Shown one piece after another: positions 32,244-43,921 of a stretch of 64,000 nt of DNA. Location: NCBI GenBank assembly GCA_025765615.1, contig JAIVFJ010000014.1, forward strand, positions 1 to 64,000, read 5' to 3'. The notes beneath the pieces were generated by a model, which made no database searches, had not been told where the DNA came from, and saw only the letters and a program-made list of their open reading frames with translations. The translations under genes were made by a program, and so were the position numbers. The stretch's first letter is position 1. Each line of letters begins with the position of its first letter. The stretch comes from Zopfochytrium polystomum (taxonomy: Eukaryota; Chytridiomycota; Chytridiomycetes; Chytridiales; Chytridiaceae).

Positions 32244-32341
32244 CTCTCTTTCTGTCTGCCTCACCCACACACACACTCTCTCTCTCCCTTCTTTATAAAG
32301 AAGTTAGTCTCGCTACAGTCGTGAATACACCAGCCACCCAC
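31438..32341. promoter_or_regulatory. Shared divergent promoter region of the transposon with repeated CGCGGTC sites
   Basis: Two forward copies of ACGCGGTCTA (31792-31801, 31859-31868) face two inverted copies, TAGACCGCGT (31906-31915) and GGACCGCGT (31927-31935); further CCG(C/T)G-type variants occur near 31948 and 31969. Such clustered inverted sites are plausible binding sites for the accessory protein or for autoregulation. A long (TC)n tract (about 32165-32265) precedes the transposase start. Confidence 0.55.
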
Positions 32342-33513
32342 ATGACGGATCAACTTTCTGTCGATTGGGAAGCACATTTCCTCCACCACTTCACAGCGAG
32401 CGACCAGCCGAAGCACCGCCAAACGAATGTGGCTGACGATTTCAAAGCCTTTTTTGGAGTTTCGGCGCAAGTTTGTGACGATATCTGGTTGCGCATCCGA
32501 GTGCCGGGTAACCACCCAGCAACAAAGCCCATTCATCTTCTCTGCGCTCTGTACCTCTTGAAAGTCTACCCCACGCAGTACGTGGCCCGGAGGACTCTTG
32601 GTGTTAGCGCCCAAACGTGGTTGAACTGGTCGTCGTCGGGCTTACAAGCGCTTCTTGATATTGCACATGTAAATTCTTTCACGACTTTCGAGCTTTGCCA
32701 CCTCTAACTTTACAATATCCTCAGTTTTCCCTCGAAGACCGTTGGTGCAACTGGTCTTCGCCGCAGTTTTCCATGTACGCTGACGGCATCGACATTCACG
32801 TTCCGGAGCAGCGCCACCGACAGAAGTCGGACTTTTCCCATAAGCACAAGCACGCCGGTATTCGCTTCGTCGTGGGCACAGCCATCGGTCACCTCAAGAT
32901 TGTGTGGGTGAGTGACGGCTTTCCTTGCGGATCCCATCCAGACCTCCGGATCGCTCGTGCGGGGCTAGCGCCTCTCCTTGGTCCTGGCGAATGCGTCGCA
33001 GCTGACAAAGGCTTTCGCGGAGATCCTCGTTTTCTGACGTCAGCGAGTCTCGATCCTGTTATCAATCGAGCAGTCAAGAGGATTGGCACTCGTCACGAAA
33101 ACGTTAACCAGCGGATTCGCGAGTTTCGATGCCTCGCAACACAGCAGTTTCGTCACGGTCGCCCAAGGCTCAATGAGTTTTTCAAAATTGTGTGCTTCCT
33201 GGTGAATATGAAGCTGGAGTATGAGCCTATGTATGACATTCGAGAGGCGTTGCTGCAAATATTACGACCAGCTCCTGCTGCTCTGGTGGATGGACCTTCT
33301 GCGGCTCAAACGCGGGAGAGGGAGGAACCAGCCGAGACGGAATCACTAGACGGATCGTCTGACGAGGAAATGTCGTGGGACGAGAGCGAGGAGAGTGAGA
33401 GCGAGGAGGGCGAGGAAGACGAGGAGGACGTGGAGTTTGACGGCGACTGGTACAGCCAGCCCCATTCTCGCCCAGCTTACGTTTCTGTATTTCCTCGGCC
33501 CAATGTGTGGTGA
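32342..33513 (+). CDS. PIF/Harbinger-type DDE transposase
   Basis: Exons 32342-32668 and 32725-33513 (GTAAAT donor, CAG acceptor, phase 0) give 371 residues. The N-terminal ~105 residues form a helical region with a helix-turn-helix-like part (LLCALYLLKVYPTQYVARRTLGVSAQTW). The catalytic domain carries YADGIDIHV (first Asp, 129), a KHKHAGIRF segment, DGFPCGSHPD, AADKGFRGD (second Asp, 203) and RHENVNQRI (Glu, 234), the DDE_Tnp_4 order. The C-terminus is a long Asp/Glu/Ser-rich tail. All catalytic acids appear present and the frame is intact, so the protein may be active. An AATAAA at 33522-33527 lies just past the stop. Confidence 0.87.
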
Positions 33514-33553
33514 CATCTGTACAATAAATGAAGTTTCGTACAATCTCTCTCCG

Positions 33554-33568
33554 TTTTAGACAATCCCC
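33554..33568 (-). repeat. Right terminal inverted repeat of the Harbinger-like element
   Basis: TTTTAGACAATCCCC, followed by CCT; exact inverted match to the left end. Confidence 0.85.
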
Positions 33569-34170
33569 CCTGTGCTTGTGCCTGTCCCTGTCCGTGTGTG
33601 TGTGCGTGTTACATCCCTTATATTTTTTTTTTCCGTGTCTTTTGCATCCATGTTACGTTTGGTTTTTTTTTTTTTTCTTTCTTTTTTTGTTTTTGTCTCT
33701 ACAAACACAAGCATATTATATTGAACCCTCTCCAAAAACGACACAAGGGAGAAACATAAGGTTTTCCTTTTCGTGATTCACGCGGGTCCGTTCCTCCTTG
33801 CCTGTCTGTGTAGCGCGCGAAATCAGAGAGAGCCTGCATAGATTTTTTTTTTTTTTTTGGTTTGTTTGCGGGGGGGAGGGGAGTCGGAGGCTGTTGAGCC
33901 CTCCGGCTTCGAGGAGGGGCCCCGACGCGAGCGGACGAAAACGCGGGGGACGAGGATGGGAAGGGGAAGAAGGATTGGAAGGGCAAAAGCTGCATAGATT
34001 TTTTGGATCAGACGCAAAAGGGGTGGGAGGGAGAATGCGGGGAAAAAAAAAAAAAAAAAGGAAAGAAAGAAAGAAAGAAAAGAAAAGAAAAGCCGGCTGC
34101 ATAACGTGCTTTTGAAGGAACAGATGCAAAAAAAGAGAAGGAACAGAAGAAGCAGACCTCCCCCCCCCCC

Positions 34171-34208
<38 letters not shown>

Positions 34209-34375
34209 ACCGAGAAAGGGCTCGGGTGGGAGGAAAAAAAAAAGGGTGGGTCGCAATGAAAAAACAAAGAAAAAGAGAGAGAAGGGACAGAGAGAGAGAG
34301 AGAGAGAGAAAGCGAGATAGGGAGGGAGGGAACGAGAAAGAGTAGAAAAGTAAAAAAAATCAACGAACCCGGGAT
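33569..34375. other. Intergenic; homopolymers and purine repeats
   Basis: T-run near 33843-33858, A-run at about 34044-34059, a C/A homopolymer junction at 34159-34207 and a (GA)n tract near 34291-34310. No coding sequence is supported. Confidence 0.6.
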
Positions 34376-35598
34376 TCACTTGTACACCTCGACGTCGACG
34401 CCCGGCGACAGCGCCTCGCTGCTCCGGTGATTCCGCCCGGCCTCGGTCGGCCTCGCGTCGCCGGGTCCCCACCCATTATTACGACTCCCCGCGACGGCGG
34501 CCGCCGCCGCCGCGTCCCCGTACTCCCTCCTCCTCGCCGCCGCGGCCGCGGCCCTCCTCCTCCTTCCCCCCGCCACACTCTCGACATCCCCGTCCTCCTC
34601 CTCGTCGTCGTCGTCGTCGTCCTCCGCGCCCTCCCCGCCGTCCTCCTCCCCGCCGCTCGTCTCCCCGCCAAAGTCGACGCCGCCGTCGCGCACGGCCGCC
34701 CACGCGACGAGCGCGAGCGCGGCGACGCCGTAGCCGCACCAGACGAAGAACGGCACAAAGATGAAGGCGTCGGCGGTGTCCCAGAAGCCGTAGGCGGCCC
34801 AGGCGGCGCCGTAGAGGAGCGCGCAGGCGGCGTTGGCGGCGAGGAGGGCGGGCGGGCGGGCGGTGACGCGGCGGGAGCGCGCCGCGCGGCGGCGGCGCGC
34901 GGGGTCCGTTTGTGCGGCGGGCGGGGACGACGGGGAGGAGGAGGAGGTGGTGGTGGTGGTGGTGGGGAGGCGGAGGGGGAGGGCGAGGTCGACTGTTTCG
35001 ACGGCGGCGGCGGCGACGGCGGCGCCGGCGGCGGCGAGGGTTGCGGCGCCGGCGACGGCGCCGGCGGCGACGCGGACGAGGGAGTCCGAGTTGAATCTCG
35101 AGACGGTCGTCGCGGCCCAGACGGTGCCGAGGACCGCGAGGGCGGCCGCCATCGCGGCCTCTGTCGCTGCGCGGCGGCGGCGGGCGGCGACGTGGGCGTG
35201 GACGCGGAGGAGGTGGAGCGCGCCAAAGGCGACGGCGGGGACGGCTTGGAGGTGGAGGAAGACGTCGTGCTGGGTTGTGGCGTAGGTCCAAAGTGAGAGG
35301 CCAAAGAGGAGTTGGGTCGCCGGCGGCAGGGTCGAGAGCGCGGATTGCTGGCGCACGCTGAGGGTGTGGAGGGGCGTTGTGGGCGGGAGGTACCGCGGGC
35401 GGAGGGTTGCGTGGAAGAGGATGGAGAGGACTTTTTTTTTTATTTGGTGCCGGTGGTTCGAGTTGGTTTTATGTGTCGTTTGGCATGGGTGCGGTGACAG
35501 AAAAGGGAAAAGTTGGTACGGCAATGGTAAAGAATGAAAAATAACTTACGAATGCCGACAAACGGCAGGATTTGGTTAGACTCGAGGGTCAGCGGCAT
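34376..35598 (-). CDS. Multi-pass membrane protein of unknown function
   Basis: Exons 35598-35550 and 35430-34376 (GTAAGT donor; AAAAAG acceptor after an A-run) give 367 residues. Hydrophobic segments suggest five to seven transmembrane helices: around the exon junction (ILPFVGILLSILF), QLLFGLSLWTY with AVPAVAFGALHLL, AAMAAALAVLGTVWAAT, VAAGAVAGAATLAAAGAAVAA, ALLAANAACALLYGAAWAAYGFW and FIFVPFFVWCGYGVAALALVAWA. Between helices four and five is a Thr/Ser/Pro/Arg loop. The C-terminal ~110 residues are cytoplasm-like: acidic run, Arg/Ala-rich basic run, Gly/Asn tail. No family is recognised. Confidence 0.7.
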
Positions 35599-36464
35599 TG
35601 TGTTTCTTCTGTCCCTTTTTCTTGGTTTTTGTGTGTGCGAAAAAACTTGGTTCGCAGGGGGCGACTGAGGGGGGGAAGGGAATCTGACGGGTGAGGGTGC
35701 AGAAGGAAACCAGCCTGCTGACACCGCCCGAGTGTGCGGAGTTTGTTCTTGGGAAAGCGAGCGAGGTGCTTTTTTGATGATTTTTTTTTTTTTTTTTTTA
35801 CCCCCGACGGTGGGTATCGGTAGCGGTGGCTGGAAGAAGAGGAAGAGGCTGTTTGGAGGGCGATGGGAGACAGAGGATTTGCATTTTTTTGTGGAGGGGG
35901 GAGGTTAACGGCGACGAAAGCGGAACGAACGAAGAGAGAGGGGGCTACGCAAGTTGATTGATCCGTTATGCTTGGTGGTGGGGGGAAAGGGTTGGGCGGG
36001 GGGGAAGCGAAGAGGGAGTCGGGGCGTGCGAAGTCTTCCCACGAAGAAGAGGATTGGAGCAAAAACCAAAGAAGTAAACTGTATACCTCTCTCTCACACT
36101 CTCGTTGATGGGGGTGAGTGTTTGTGTGAGTAGTGCCTGACGCCGCGGAATGGACGAGAGGACTGTCGCTCTCTCTCAGATCGGGGAGGCCTTGAGAGCG
36201 GGGGTTAGTAGAGCGAGGAGGGAGCGTAAGAAGGGCGACGACGGCGTGGGATGGTTTGTTCGTCGACGGTGTGTGTGTGTGCCCCCTGCTTGTGTTGGTT
36301 TCTTTTTTTAAAAAAAAAACAAGAGAGAGAAAGAGAGAGAGAGAGAAAGCGAGCGAGCGACAGAACGAGACTTTGAGTGTGTGACGTGAGAAATAGAACA
36401 AAAAAACGAGAGACACGGGCCTATTACGGCCAAACAGAAACGAAAAAAGTAGACAGAAAAAAGC

Positions 36465-36522
<58 letters not shown>

Positions 36523-37594
36523 GCATCACGAAATGAGGCGGGATTCCCTCGGTAATTAACCAGAGATTTTTTTTGGCGCGGGTGGCAATGCGGCCCACCC
36601 CTCGCCGCCACCTCGGTCTGTCTGTCTGTCTGTCTGTCTGGCTGTGTGTCTGCCTATGAGGTGGTCTGTCTCTCTCTCTGTCTTTCTTTATTTGTTCTTG
36701 GCTCGAACCCAAAAAAAAAAAAAAAAAATGACAAAGGGAACCTCAAGAAGAGCCAAAAAAAAAAAAATTGTGGCGCATAAAATAATAATACTTTGTGATC
36801 AACAAAAGGAGAAGAAAAAAAAAAAAAAAAAACGGGCCTCATGCCGTAATTGCAAACCCCAAAGACAAATTATGATTCATACACGTGACTCTTCGCTTCC
36901 CCTTCGCTTCCCCGCCCCTTTTTTTTTTTTTTTTTTTTTGAAGGTTCAAATGGCGTCAGTTCTTGAGGAGAACATGAACATGCCATTTGCTTCCTCCACA
37001 AAATAGGCCGACCTCCTTTTATTTCTTTTCCTCTTTCATCATTACGCACGGAGAACGGAGAGAGAGGGGCGAAAAGGTAGCCGACGAAGACGTTGGGGTT
37101 GCACAAAGTAACCTCGGACGAGGACATTGAACCAAAAAAATGAGGAGGAGAGAGGGAGAAAAACGACGACCGGCGTTTGCTGGAAGGGGCCACTCCACAA
37201 TGGCGGGGAAGGGGGGAGAAAAAAAGCGCTACCCGGTCCGCATCAGATGGGTCCGACAGAGGACCAGTGCGCAGGGAAAACCTTGAAAAAAAAAAAAAAC
37301 GTCCCCCAGAGGAAACGGACAACGCGCTATTGAGCTCGTGAATGTAATGAAGGCTAGTGATGGGGGGGGCACGGAACAAAAGAACGAGAGCTGTGGACCC
37401 AGATAGGTTGTCGAGTGGTGCAAGGAGGAGCAGTAGGTGACAATAGAAAAGAGGTGGAAAGAAAACAAAACAGAATAATCCTAGAAGACCAACCTTTTCC
37501 CGCACTCACGCTCTCGGAAAGAAGCGGATAGAAGAAGGAAGCGAAAGCGATACCACACACAACCTTGCTCCCAAATGTACACACATGGTACCGC
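35599..37594. other. Long intergenic region with microsatellites
   Basis: Holds a (CA)n of about 60 bp (36467-36519), (TGTC)n near 36615-36640 and A/T homopolymers at 35779-35799, 36711-36728, 36816-36832 and 36919-36939. The frames across it are translations of these repeats. The last ~240 bases probably form the 3' untranslated region of the antiporter gene. Confidence 0.6.
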
Positions 37595-40500
37595 TCAGAC
37601 AGAGATGAACTCGGTCTTCCGCCTGCCAGACACGACCGCGACCGACGCGACCGCAGAGTCCTCGAGCCACGCGCGGAGACCAGAGGCCGCCGACGAGTTG
37701 CCGGCGTCTGCCGGGAGCGGCTCGGCCGAGAGGCGGTTCGCGACCGAGGCGCCGACGACGATAATGTCCTTGCCCGAGGCGACGCGCGCCGAGACGGCGA
37801 GCTCGATGGCGGGTACTTCGGCGGCGACGACGACGGTCGGCTTCTCCATGGCGAGGGCGGGGGCGGAGGCGTCGAGGGAGAGGGCGACGACGACGAGCGT
37901 TGTGGTTGCGCCACCGGTGACGGCGGACGGGCCGACGATGAGGGCAGCAAACTCGGCGGCGGCGGCGTCGTCGCTCGCGTCGGAAGCAGTACCGCCCAGG
38001 ATGAGGACGAGGGCACGGTCGGAGGCCGTGACGGGGGACGCGGGTGGCCGGTCGGCGGCGATGGTGGACGACGAGGCGGAGGCGGCGAGGGCGGCGCGGG
38101 CGAGGATAATACCCTTGTTCGACGAGGTGGTGAGCTGGTTCTGCTCCTCGTGCTTGTGCGAGCCCGACGCGTAGCCCTTGTCGAGGAACTGGACGACCGT
38201 GGCGGTTGGGTTCGCAATCGCAACGTCGCGAACTTCGGTGCGGTCCGCGTGCGGGAGGACGACCAAGTTTGCCGACACGTGGCTGGAGGCCTCGATCACC
38301 GTGGGAACCATGTCGTCGCGGAAGGTGAGAAGTGGGTGGGCGCGGACATTCTGAAGGTTGAAGAAAGCACGGAACACGGAGAGAATGGGGTCCGACTTGA
38401 TCGTGTGGCCGTACTCGGCAGCCTGCATAATGGTGGACATGCGGTGGTCGAGGTGCATGAGCCGGAGTCCGTACACGGAGAGGTTAGGGGTGTGAACGGC
38501 AAAGTGCGAAGCGAGAGCGACCATGGCGTTTGCAGCCGGCATCGAGGGAAGCAAGACGAGCACGCGAGTCTCGTCGGCGCTAACGGGCTCAACTGCTCCA
38601 GCTTCCGGTTTGGTAATGGAGGCGTTGGAGCCGTCGCTATCCTTAAGAAGGTGAAGTTCGTCCTGGTAGTACTTTGGCGGGTAGACGATGGACAGCAGAG
38701 GGATCGTCATGAGGGTGGTGACAACAGCCATGACGACGAAGATGGAGAAGATCTCGGGAGTGATCACACCGGCCTGGAGACCGAGGTTGAGGACAATCAG
38801 CTCGACGAGGCCTTTGGTGTTCATGAGGACACCGACGGCGGTGGATTCCCTCCAATTCAGCCCCGACAGCTTGGCGGCAGTGGTGCAACCGACGAGCTTG
38901 CCGACACAAGCAGTCACAATAACGAGGAGCACCATACCCCATTGCTTGGCCGTGTTCAGTTGATCCAAACGCGTGTTGATACCAGAGTAGGCAAAGTACA
39001 CTTGTGTGCGGGGTGGGTTTGGTGATAAGGTTAATAAAGGTGTCTCCACAGGGATGATTCGGTAAAGCCGGTCACTCACGAGGAAGGAAGACGATCATGA
39101 TCAAGTCTTCAATCTGGGCAACCAGCTTGCGAGCAAAGCCGAAGTCATGGGGAATGACTGCACCGACCAAGAAACCTGCATTTTCCGAGAGGGTGCGCAA
39201 ATGTTAATTACCGGGGAACCTCAGTTGAACGCTGGGTTGTGACAAGATTGACTTGGTGGGATCCATTGTGGGGTGGGGAGAGGTGAAGACGACGTGGCGA
39301 GGGCATAATAGTTTGGGAAGTGGAATATGATTGGCGAGGGCTTTTGCATCACAAGCGGTGGGAACCAAGATTGGCGAGGGCGGCAGCGGGTGGGGAGAAT
39401 GGCGAGGGCAGCTTTGGGGAGAAGTCTTTTGTGCGAAAAGGGAAATCGTAGCGCAGAGCGCCAAAGGAAGCAGCAAAAAAGTGCGTCGGTGTCTCTCCCA
39501 AAAGGCAGGCAAATGCGGAATGTGCGGAGTATTGCTCGACTGGGAGAACGAGGCCAACGTGGATTACAGAAGAGGGGGCGGATTGACGAGGGAAAGGTGT
39601 GGTGTGCAGGGAAGTATGTGGCGAGGGAGTTTTTCTCAGGGTGGTCGCGAGAGGGAGCGTTCCAAAAGTCGGGAACATTCGTGACGAGGGCATTATGGCA
39701 TAATTGAGAAGCGAGAGTATGGCGAGGGCACAGTTTGAAAGGTAGGCATTTTCAGATGGCGAGGGGAATGCATGTGGCGAGGGTGACGATGGGGGCGAGG
39801 AGGCAGCGGGTGCAACGCGAGGCAGCGGGTGCAACGCGAGGCACGGCGACAAGGTTAGAAGCACGGAAAAGCACAGCAACCTACCACCAAAGATAGCGTG
39901 GACGCCAACGACCTCGGTAAACCACGACGACAAGAGCACCAGCATGAAAGTGACAAAGAGCAGGATGTTCTCCATGCTCTCGCTCTTCTGCGCCTTTTGC
40001 AGCAGGTAGCGGTACAGGGGGCGAACGGTGAACCACAGGAAGATGACAAACGCGACGACGACAAGGAAGACGTAGACGGCAATCAGGTAGCTGTGGGTGT
40101 CGGCGGAGCTGCTGGAGGCGTTGTTGATGATGGCGATGACAAGCACGAGGAGCGTCCAAGCCATGACGTCGTCGATGGCGGCTGCGGAAATGGTCGCTTG
40201 GCCGACCTTGGTTTGTAGGAGACGGCGTTCGGTCAAGATGCGGGCAAGCACCGGGAACGCGGTGATGGACATGGCGACACCAGTGAAGATCACAAAGGAC
40301 GAGAAGGCCACGTTCTTGTTCCCGTATTGGTCGTAGATGAGGCGGGCCACTGCAACGCCGAGACCGAAGGGCAGCGCAATACCAGCCAGGGAAATGGGGA
40401 TGGAGCTGCGGACCGACGTGAGCAGCTTGCTGGGGTCGAGTTCGAGCCCGATCTAGTGCAAACGAGGGTGCGTTCATGGTGGTAAGAACCAAATTGTACA

Positions 40501-40826
40501 GAAATGCATATACTGCTATTCCGGGGGGTCTGTCTCACCAGGAACAAGTAGAACACCAAGCCAAAGTTTGCGACGAGCGAGAAGCCGGGCAAGGAGCTGT
40601 CCGGGAAGAGGTGGGTTTTGAAGGCCGGGATCCTGCAGAGGGCGGAGCCGCCCAGAATGAGGCCGCCAATGACCTCAGAGACGACGACGGGTTGTCTGAG
40701 GTAGCGAAGCCCGAAGGACAGGATGCGGGCGGTGAGGATCACCACAAAGGCCTGAATGAGGAGAAGCGCGAGAGGGCTGACGGCGAACGGGTCGCCGCCG
40801 GCAATGATGTTGGTTTGCGAAACCAT
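37595..40826 (-). CDS. KHA1: CPA2-family cation/proton antiporter (Kha1-like)
   Basis: Exons 40826-40539, 40452-39885, 39175-39080 and 39000-37595 are phase-consistent and give 785 residues. Residues 1 to about 430 hold the Na+/H+ exchanger membrane domain with roughly a dozen hydrophobic helices, including VSEVIGGLILGGSALCRIP, FTGVAMSITAFPVLARIL and the paired acidic motif AAAIDDVMAW (about 187-196) in the ion-binding helix of CPA2 transporters. The rest is a long cytoplasmic tail with alternating beta/alpha segments (VLVLLPSMPAANAMVALASHF, SANLVVLPHAD, DIIVVGASVANRL) resembling the Usp-like regulatory tail of fungal Kha1 and plant CHX proteins. Expected role: K+(Na+)/H+ exchange in an internal or vacuolar/Golgi membrane. 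The third intron (39884-39176) is 709 nt, far longer than the others. Confidence 0.9.
39176..39884 (-). repeat. Unusually long intron carrying dispersed GGCGAGGG repeats
   Basis: The octamer GGCGAGGG recurs about ten times on the + strand (for example near 39295, 39334, 39375, 39402, 39621, 39722, 39759 and 39778), often as TGGCGAGGG. Spacing is irregular. The rest of the intron is unstructured. Confidence 0.7.
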
Positions 40827-41484
40827 TTTGCGTTGGTTGGTGACAGGGAAGGCTCAAGGCGACTACGACGGGCGGAGCGGTTGTTGTGGTTTGAACGTAG
40901 GCGAGGTGAGGAGAATTTGTTGGGGTCGGGGGTGTGAAGGGTAGTTGGCGGAAGTGGCGTGGCAAGGAGGCGCTGGGGTGTTGATTTATAGGGGACTGGG
41001 CGGTGGCTAAAAACAACTGCTCCAAACTGCCACAGGCGGGCAGACAGCCAGACAGACAGATAGGTGGGCAGACACAGACAGACAGGCACAGACCAGTTTT
41101 GCAGGATGTGGGAGACAAGAGACGGGAGAAGAGAATCAGCCAGAGAGAGAGAGACAGAGAGAGACACAGAGAGATGGGGAGAGAGAGAGAGAGAGAGAGA
41201 GGTAATGTTTGTTTGGGCAAGCCAACTCCGGGCTGGACCCACAAATGGCTGGGAAAATTCAAAAACTGGCGAGTCACGTGTGGTGACGTTCTGTCCACGA
41301 GACAACGCGCATTTTGTGTTATCCTGACGCCCAGCGAAAACAACAAAGAAAAAAAAAAAAAAAAAAAAAAAAAACCAAAACAGCAAAACAAAATCGAAAG
41401 TGAGTGGTATTATGCACTAGAACTATACCATGGAAAAAAACGCCACACTTGTGCAGCCAGAAGAAACCCAAACACACACCCCTT
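40827..41484. other. Intergenic region upstream of the antiporter
   Basis: Contains AGACAG repeats (41040-41090), a (GA)n tract (41140-41200) and an A-homopolymer at 41349-41374. No coding sequence is supported. Confidence 0.6.
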
Positions 41485-43593
41485 TCAAATCTCCGCCGCC
41501 TCAATCTGATCCATCCACAACAGCCCAACACCATGCCTCAAGCAAAACGCCTCCGCGGCGTCGGCGACGCCCCTAACGGCGGTCCTGACAGACGGGTTGA
41601 GCACGACGCTCTCGACGTCCCTGGCAAACTCGACGGGCCCGTGGATCTGAAACTCCTTGTAGGTGCCAAAGAGGCCGCCGATGGTCGACACGGCCTTGGC
41701 GCGGCCGGACGCCACGTCGAGCACCGAGATCAGCTCTGCGTCCGTGTAGTGCGCGAGGATGTGCGCGTAGTGCTCGCACGTCGCGATCGTCTTTTGGTCC
41801 GAGCCGCTGTCGCACCGCGAAAACGTGGCGCGGTAGCGCACGTGCCGTTTCAGGATGAAGTAGCTCTCGCCGTAGCCGTACGCGGACCGCACGCCCATCG
41901 GGTCTTTGACCGGGTTGAGCGTGCCGTACTTTACTGGTGGTGTTTGGGGCCGCGTTACAGAAAAGCAAAGAAAAAAGCACTACATTAGCAAAAGAGAGAG
42001 CGACATAACGGCGAACGAATCAAAAAAAAAAAATCTTGCTCAATCCTCGTTTGCTCACCCAAGCTCGCCGCCTTCGCATTCTTGTACGCGCCAGAAAACA
42101 TGGGCGTCTCCCAATGCAGCCTGCTAAACGTGGGGGTGATCTCAGACCTGTTCCGGTAGTGCGTGTCCTTTGCAAACTGCTCCAGCAGGGCGGCGCGAAA
42201 GTGAATGATCATGGGGGCGTCGCGGCGGATAAACTCGATGAGGACGTCCACATCCTTGTCGGTGTAACCGGCCAAGGGACCGCGGCCGTTCTTGCCCGTG
42301 CGAAGGGCCTTGATGCGGGCGCGGAGGGCCGGCTCGGCGGCGAGGGAGGCGGCCTTGGCCTTTGCCTCGATGACTTCGAGGGCGCGGAGCTGGCACTTTT
42401 CGAGGACGGGCGCGTCGCCTTCGGCAGAGAAGCGGCGGGCGGTCTTGATCGCGAGGTCTTCGTCGGTCTCGAGGATCTGCTTGCGCTTGAGGTCGCTGAA
42501 GCAGCGCTGGAAGTGCGCGGGCATCCACTCGGACGACATGGACGTGTCGCAGAGCGGGCAGGACTCTTTGGACGAGGATGAAGACGCCGAGCCGCCGCCA
42601 CCGTTCGTGCCGTGACGGTGCCGCTTGTGCGGGGATTGGCCGTCGGCGTCGTCGTCTACGTCCGTCCCGTCCTCGTCGGGGTCGTCGTTGCCGCCGCCGT
42701 TTCCCGTCCGTCGGCGCTTGGTTCCGGCCGCCGCCGCCGCGTCTTTGTCCTTTGCGTGTCCTCCGGCGGCAGTGGGGGCGTCGTCGTCGAGGCACGTATC
42801 GACGTGAGTCAGGGCCGCCGCCTCCGTCGCGAACCGATCGCCGCAGATGGGGCAGGCGAACGGGTTGGCGACCAAGTCCGCGCCAGCGCCGCCGTCGTCG
42901 TGCACGTCCTCGTCCTCGTCCTCGTCCACGTCCACGTCCTCATCCTCATCCTCATCCTCATCCTCCCCGTCTTCGCTGTAACGAAGGTGGACGGCCGCAG
43001 GACCTTCTTCGACCAAAAAGGATCCCTCGGCAGCAAGGAATCGCGCAATGGTCTCGTCCGACGACACGTCGTTTTCAGGGGGTGCTGCTGCTGCGGGTTT
43101 GGCGGCCGGTTCGCGAGCGGCTGCTGCTGCTGCTGCCGTCGCCGTCGTCGTGGTCCTGGTGGGCGTGTCGGTCCTAGAAGTGGAGGTGGCGGCGGCTGTG
43201 TCGGGTGCAGTGAGGGTTGCGGCGCCTGCTGGCTTTGCCGGACGCGCTGTCGTTGCAGGGGCAGGGGCGGCGGCTGTGGAAATGCAGCCTTCGACGTGCG
43301 CCTCCAGTATCCCGTCTGTGATGGGGAGTATGTCGAAGCAGACTGTTTGAGGGTGTGGTGCCAGAGAGAGGGGGCGTCAATGCGCGTGTGTGCGGTGCAG
43401 ATGTCTGGCAAATGCATGATTTGAACAACAACAGCAACAACAACAACAACAAACCTGGACACTCGCCGAGCGACGAGTCGGTGCGAGCCATGGCGCGTGC
43501 GGCCGCGAGGGCCGGCGGCGGTGTCAGCGTGCGGCGAGGGTCGGCGGCCGCCGTCCTCCCGTCGGTGCCAGCTGCTGGCACGGTCGTTGCCAT
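41485..43593 (-). CDS. Protein with three C2HC zinc fingers and a C-terminal DUF3626-like domain
   Basis: Exons 43593-43455, 43342-42059 and 41933-41485 (phases consistent) give 623 residues. Three CxxC...HxxxC fingers are visible: CPVCFDIL...HVEGC (about 45-66, spliced across intron 1), CPICGDRF...HVDTC (about 207) and CPLCDTSM...HFQRC (about 305). This is the ligand pattern of UBZ4/Rad18-type ubiquitin-binding fingers. Between them are Ala/Thr-rich and Asp/Glu-rich linkers and a KRRR basic patch. From about residue 400 the protein is ordered and ends with VKYGTLNPVKDPMGVRSAYGYGESYFILK-type sequence and ATFSRCDSGS, which resembles the core of DUF3626, known mainly from bacteria with no settled function. 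A nuclear ubiquitin-related role is inference. The DUF3626 match is from memory of its motif pattern and needs profile confirmation. Confidence 0.78.
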
Positions 43594-43879
43594 CGTCCCG
43601 TTGTCGTCGTCGTCCTCGTTGTCCTCGTTGTCCGGTGGTCGCTCTCGCGTCTGTGTCTTGCCCGTTTTTCTTTTATAATTTTGCTCATTGGCTTTTGAAC
43701 CGTAAAGGAGTCTGAGATTGTTGGCAAAGTTTTCATTCCTTTCTCATATCGTGAAAGTCGTTGGCACCTACCAAGCACTTGCTGTTGCAACACACACACA
43801 CACACACACTCACACACTCACAAAGATAGATGAACGATCAGGTGGAGCTGGGAAGTGAGAACACCACGACCACACTGCA

Positions 43880-43911
<32 letters not shown>

Positions 43912-43921
43912 CACACACACA
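43594..43921. other. Short intergenic region
   Basis: Contains a (CA)n run at 43791-43809 and an A-homopolymer at 43883-43910. No gene seen. Confidence 0.6.

Larger units (their letters stand above)
30202..33568. mobile_element. PIF/Harbinger-like DNA transposon, apparently complete (about 3.37 kb)
   Basis: Terminal inverted repeats match exactly over 15 bp: GGGGATTGTCTAAAA at 30202-30216 and its reverse complement at 33554-33568, with partial similarity further in. Each end is flanked by the trinucleotide CCT, consistent with a 3-bp target-site duplication, the hallmark length of PIF/Harbinger elements (although the preferred target there is usually TWA). Inside are two divergently transcribed two-exon genes: a DDE transposase (+) and a SANT/Myb-like accessory protein (-), the two-gene layout known from Harbinger elements. 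Both genes are open with correct splice phases, so the copy looks young. Confidence 0.85.
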
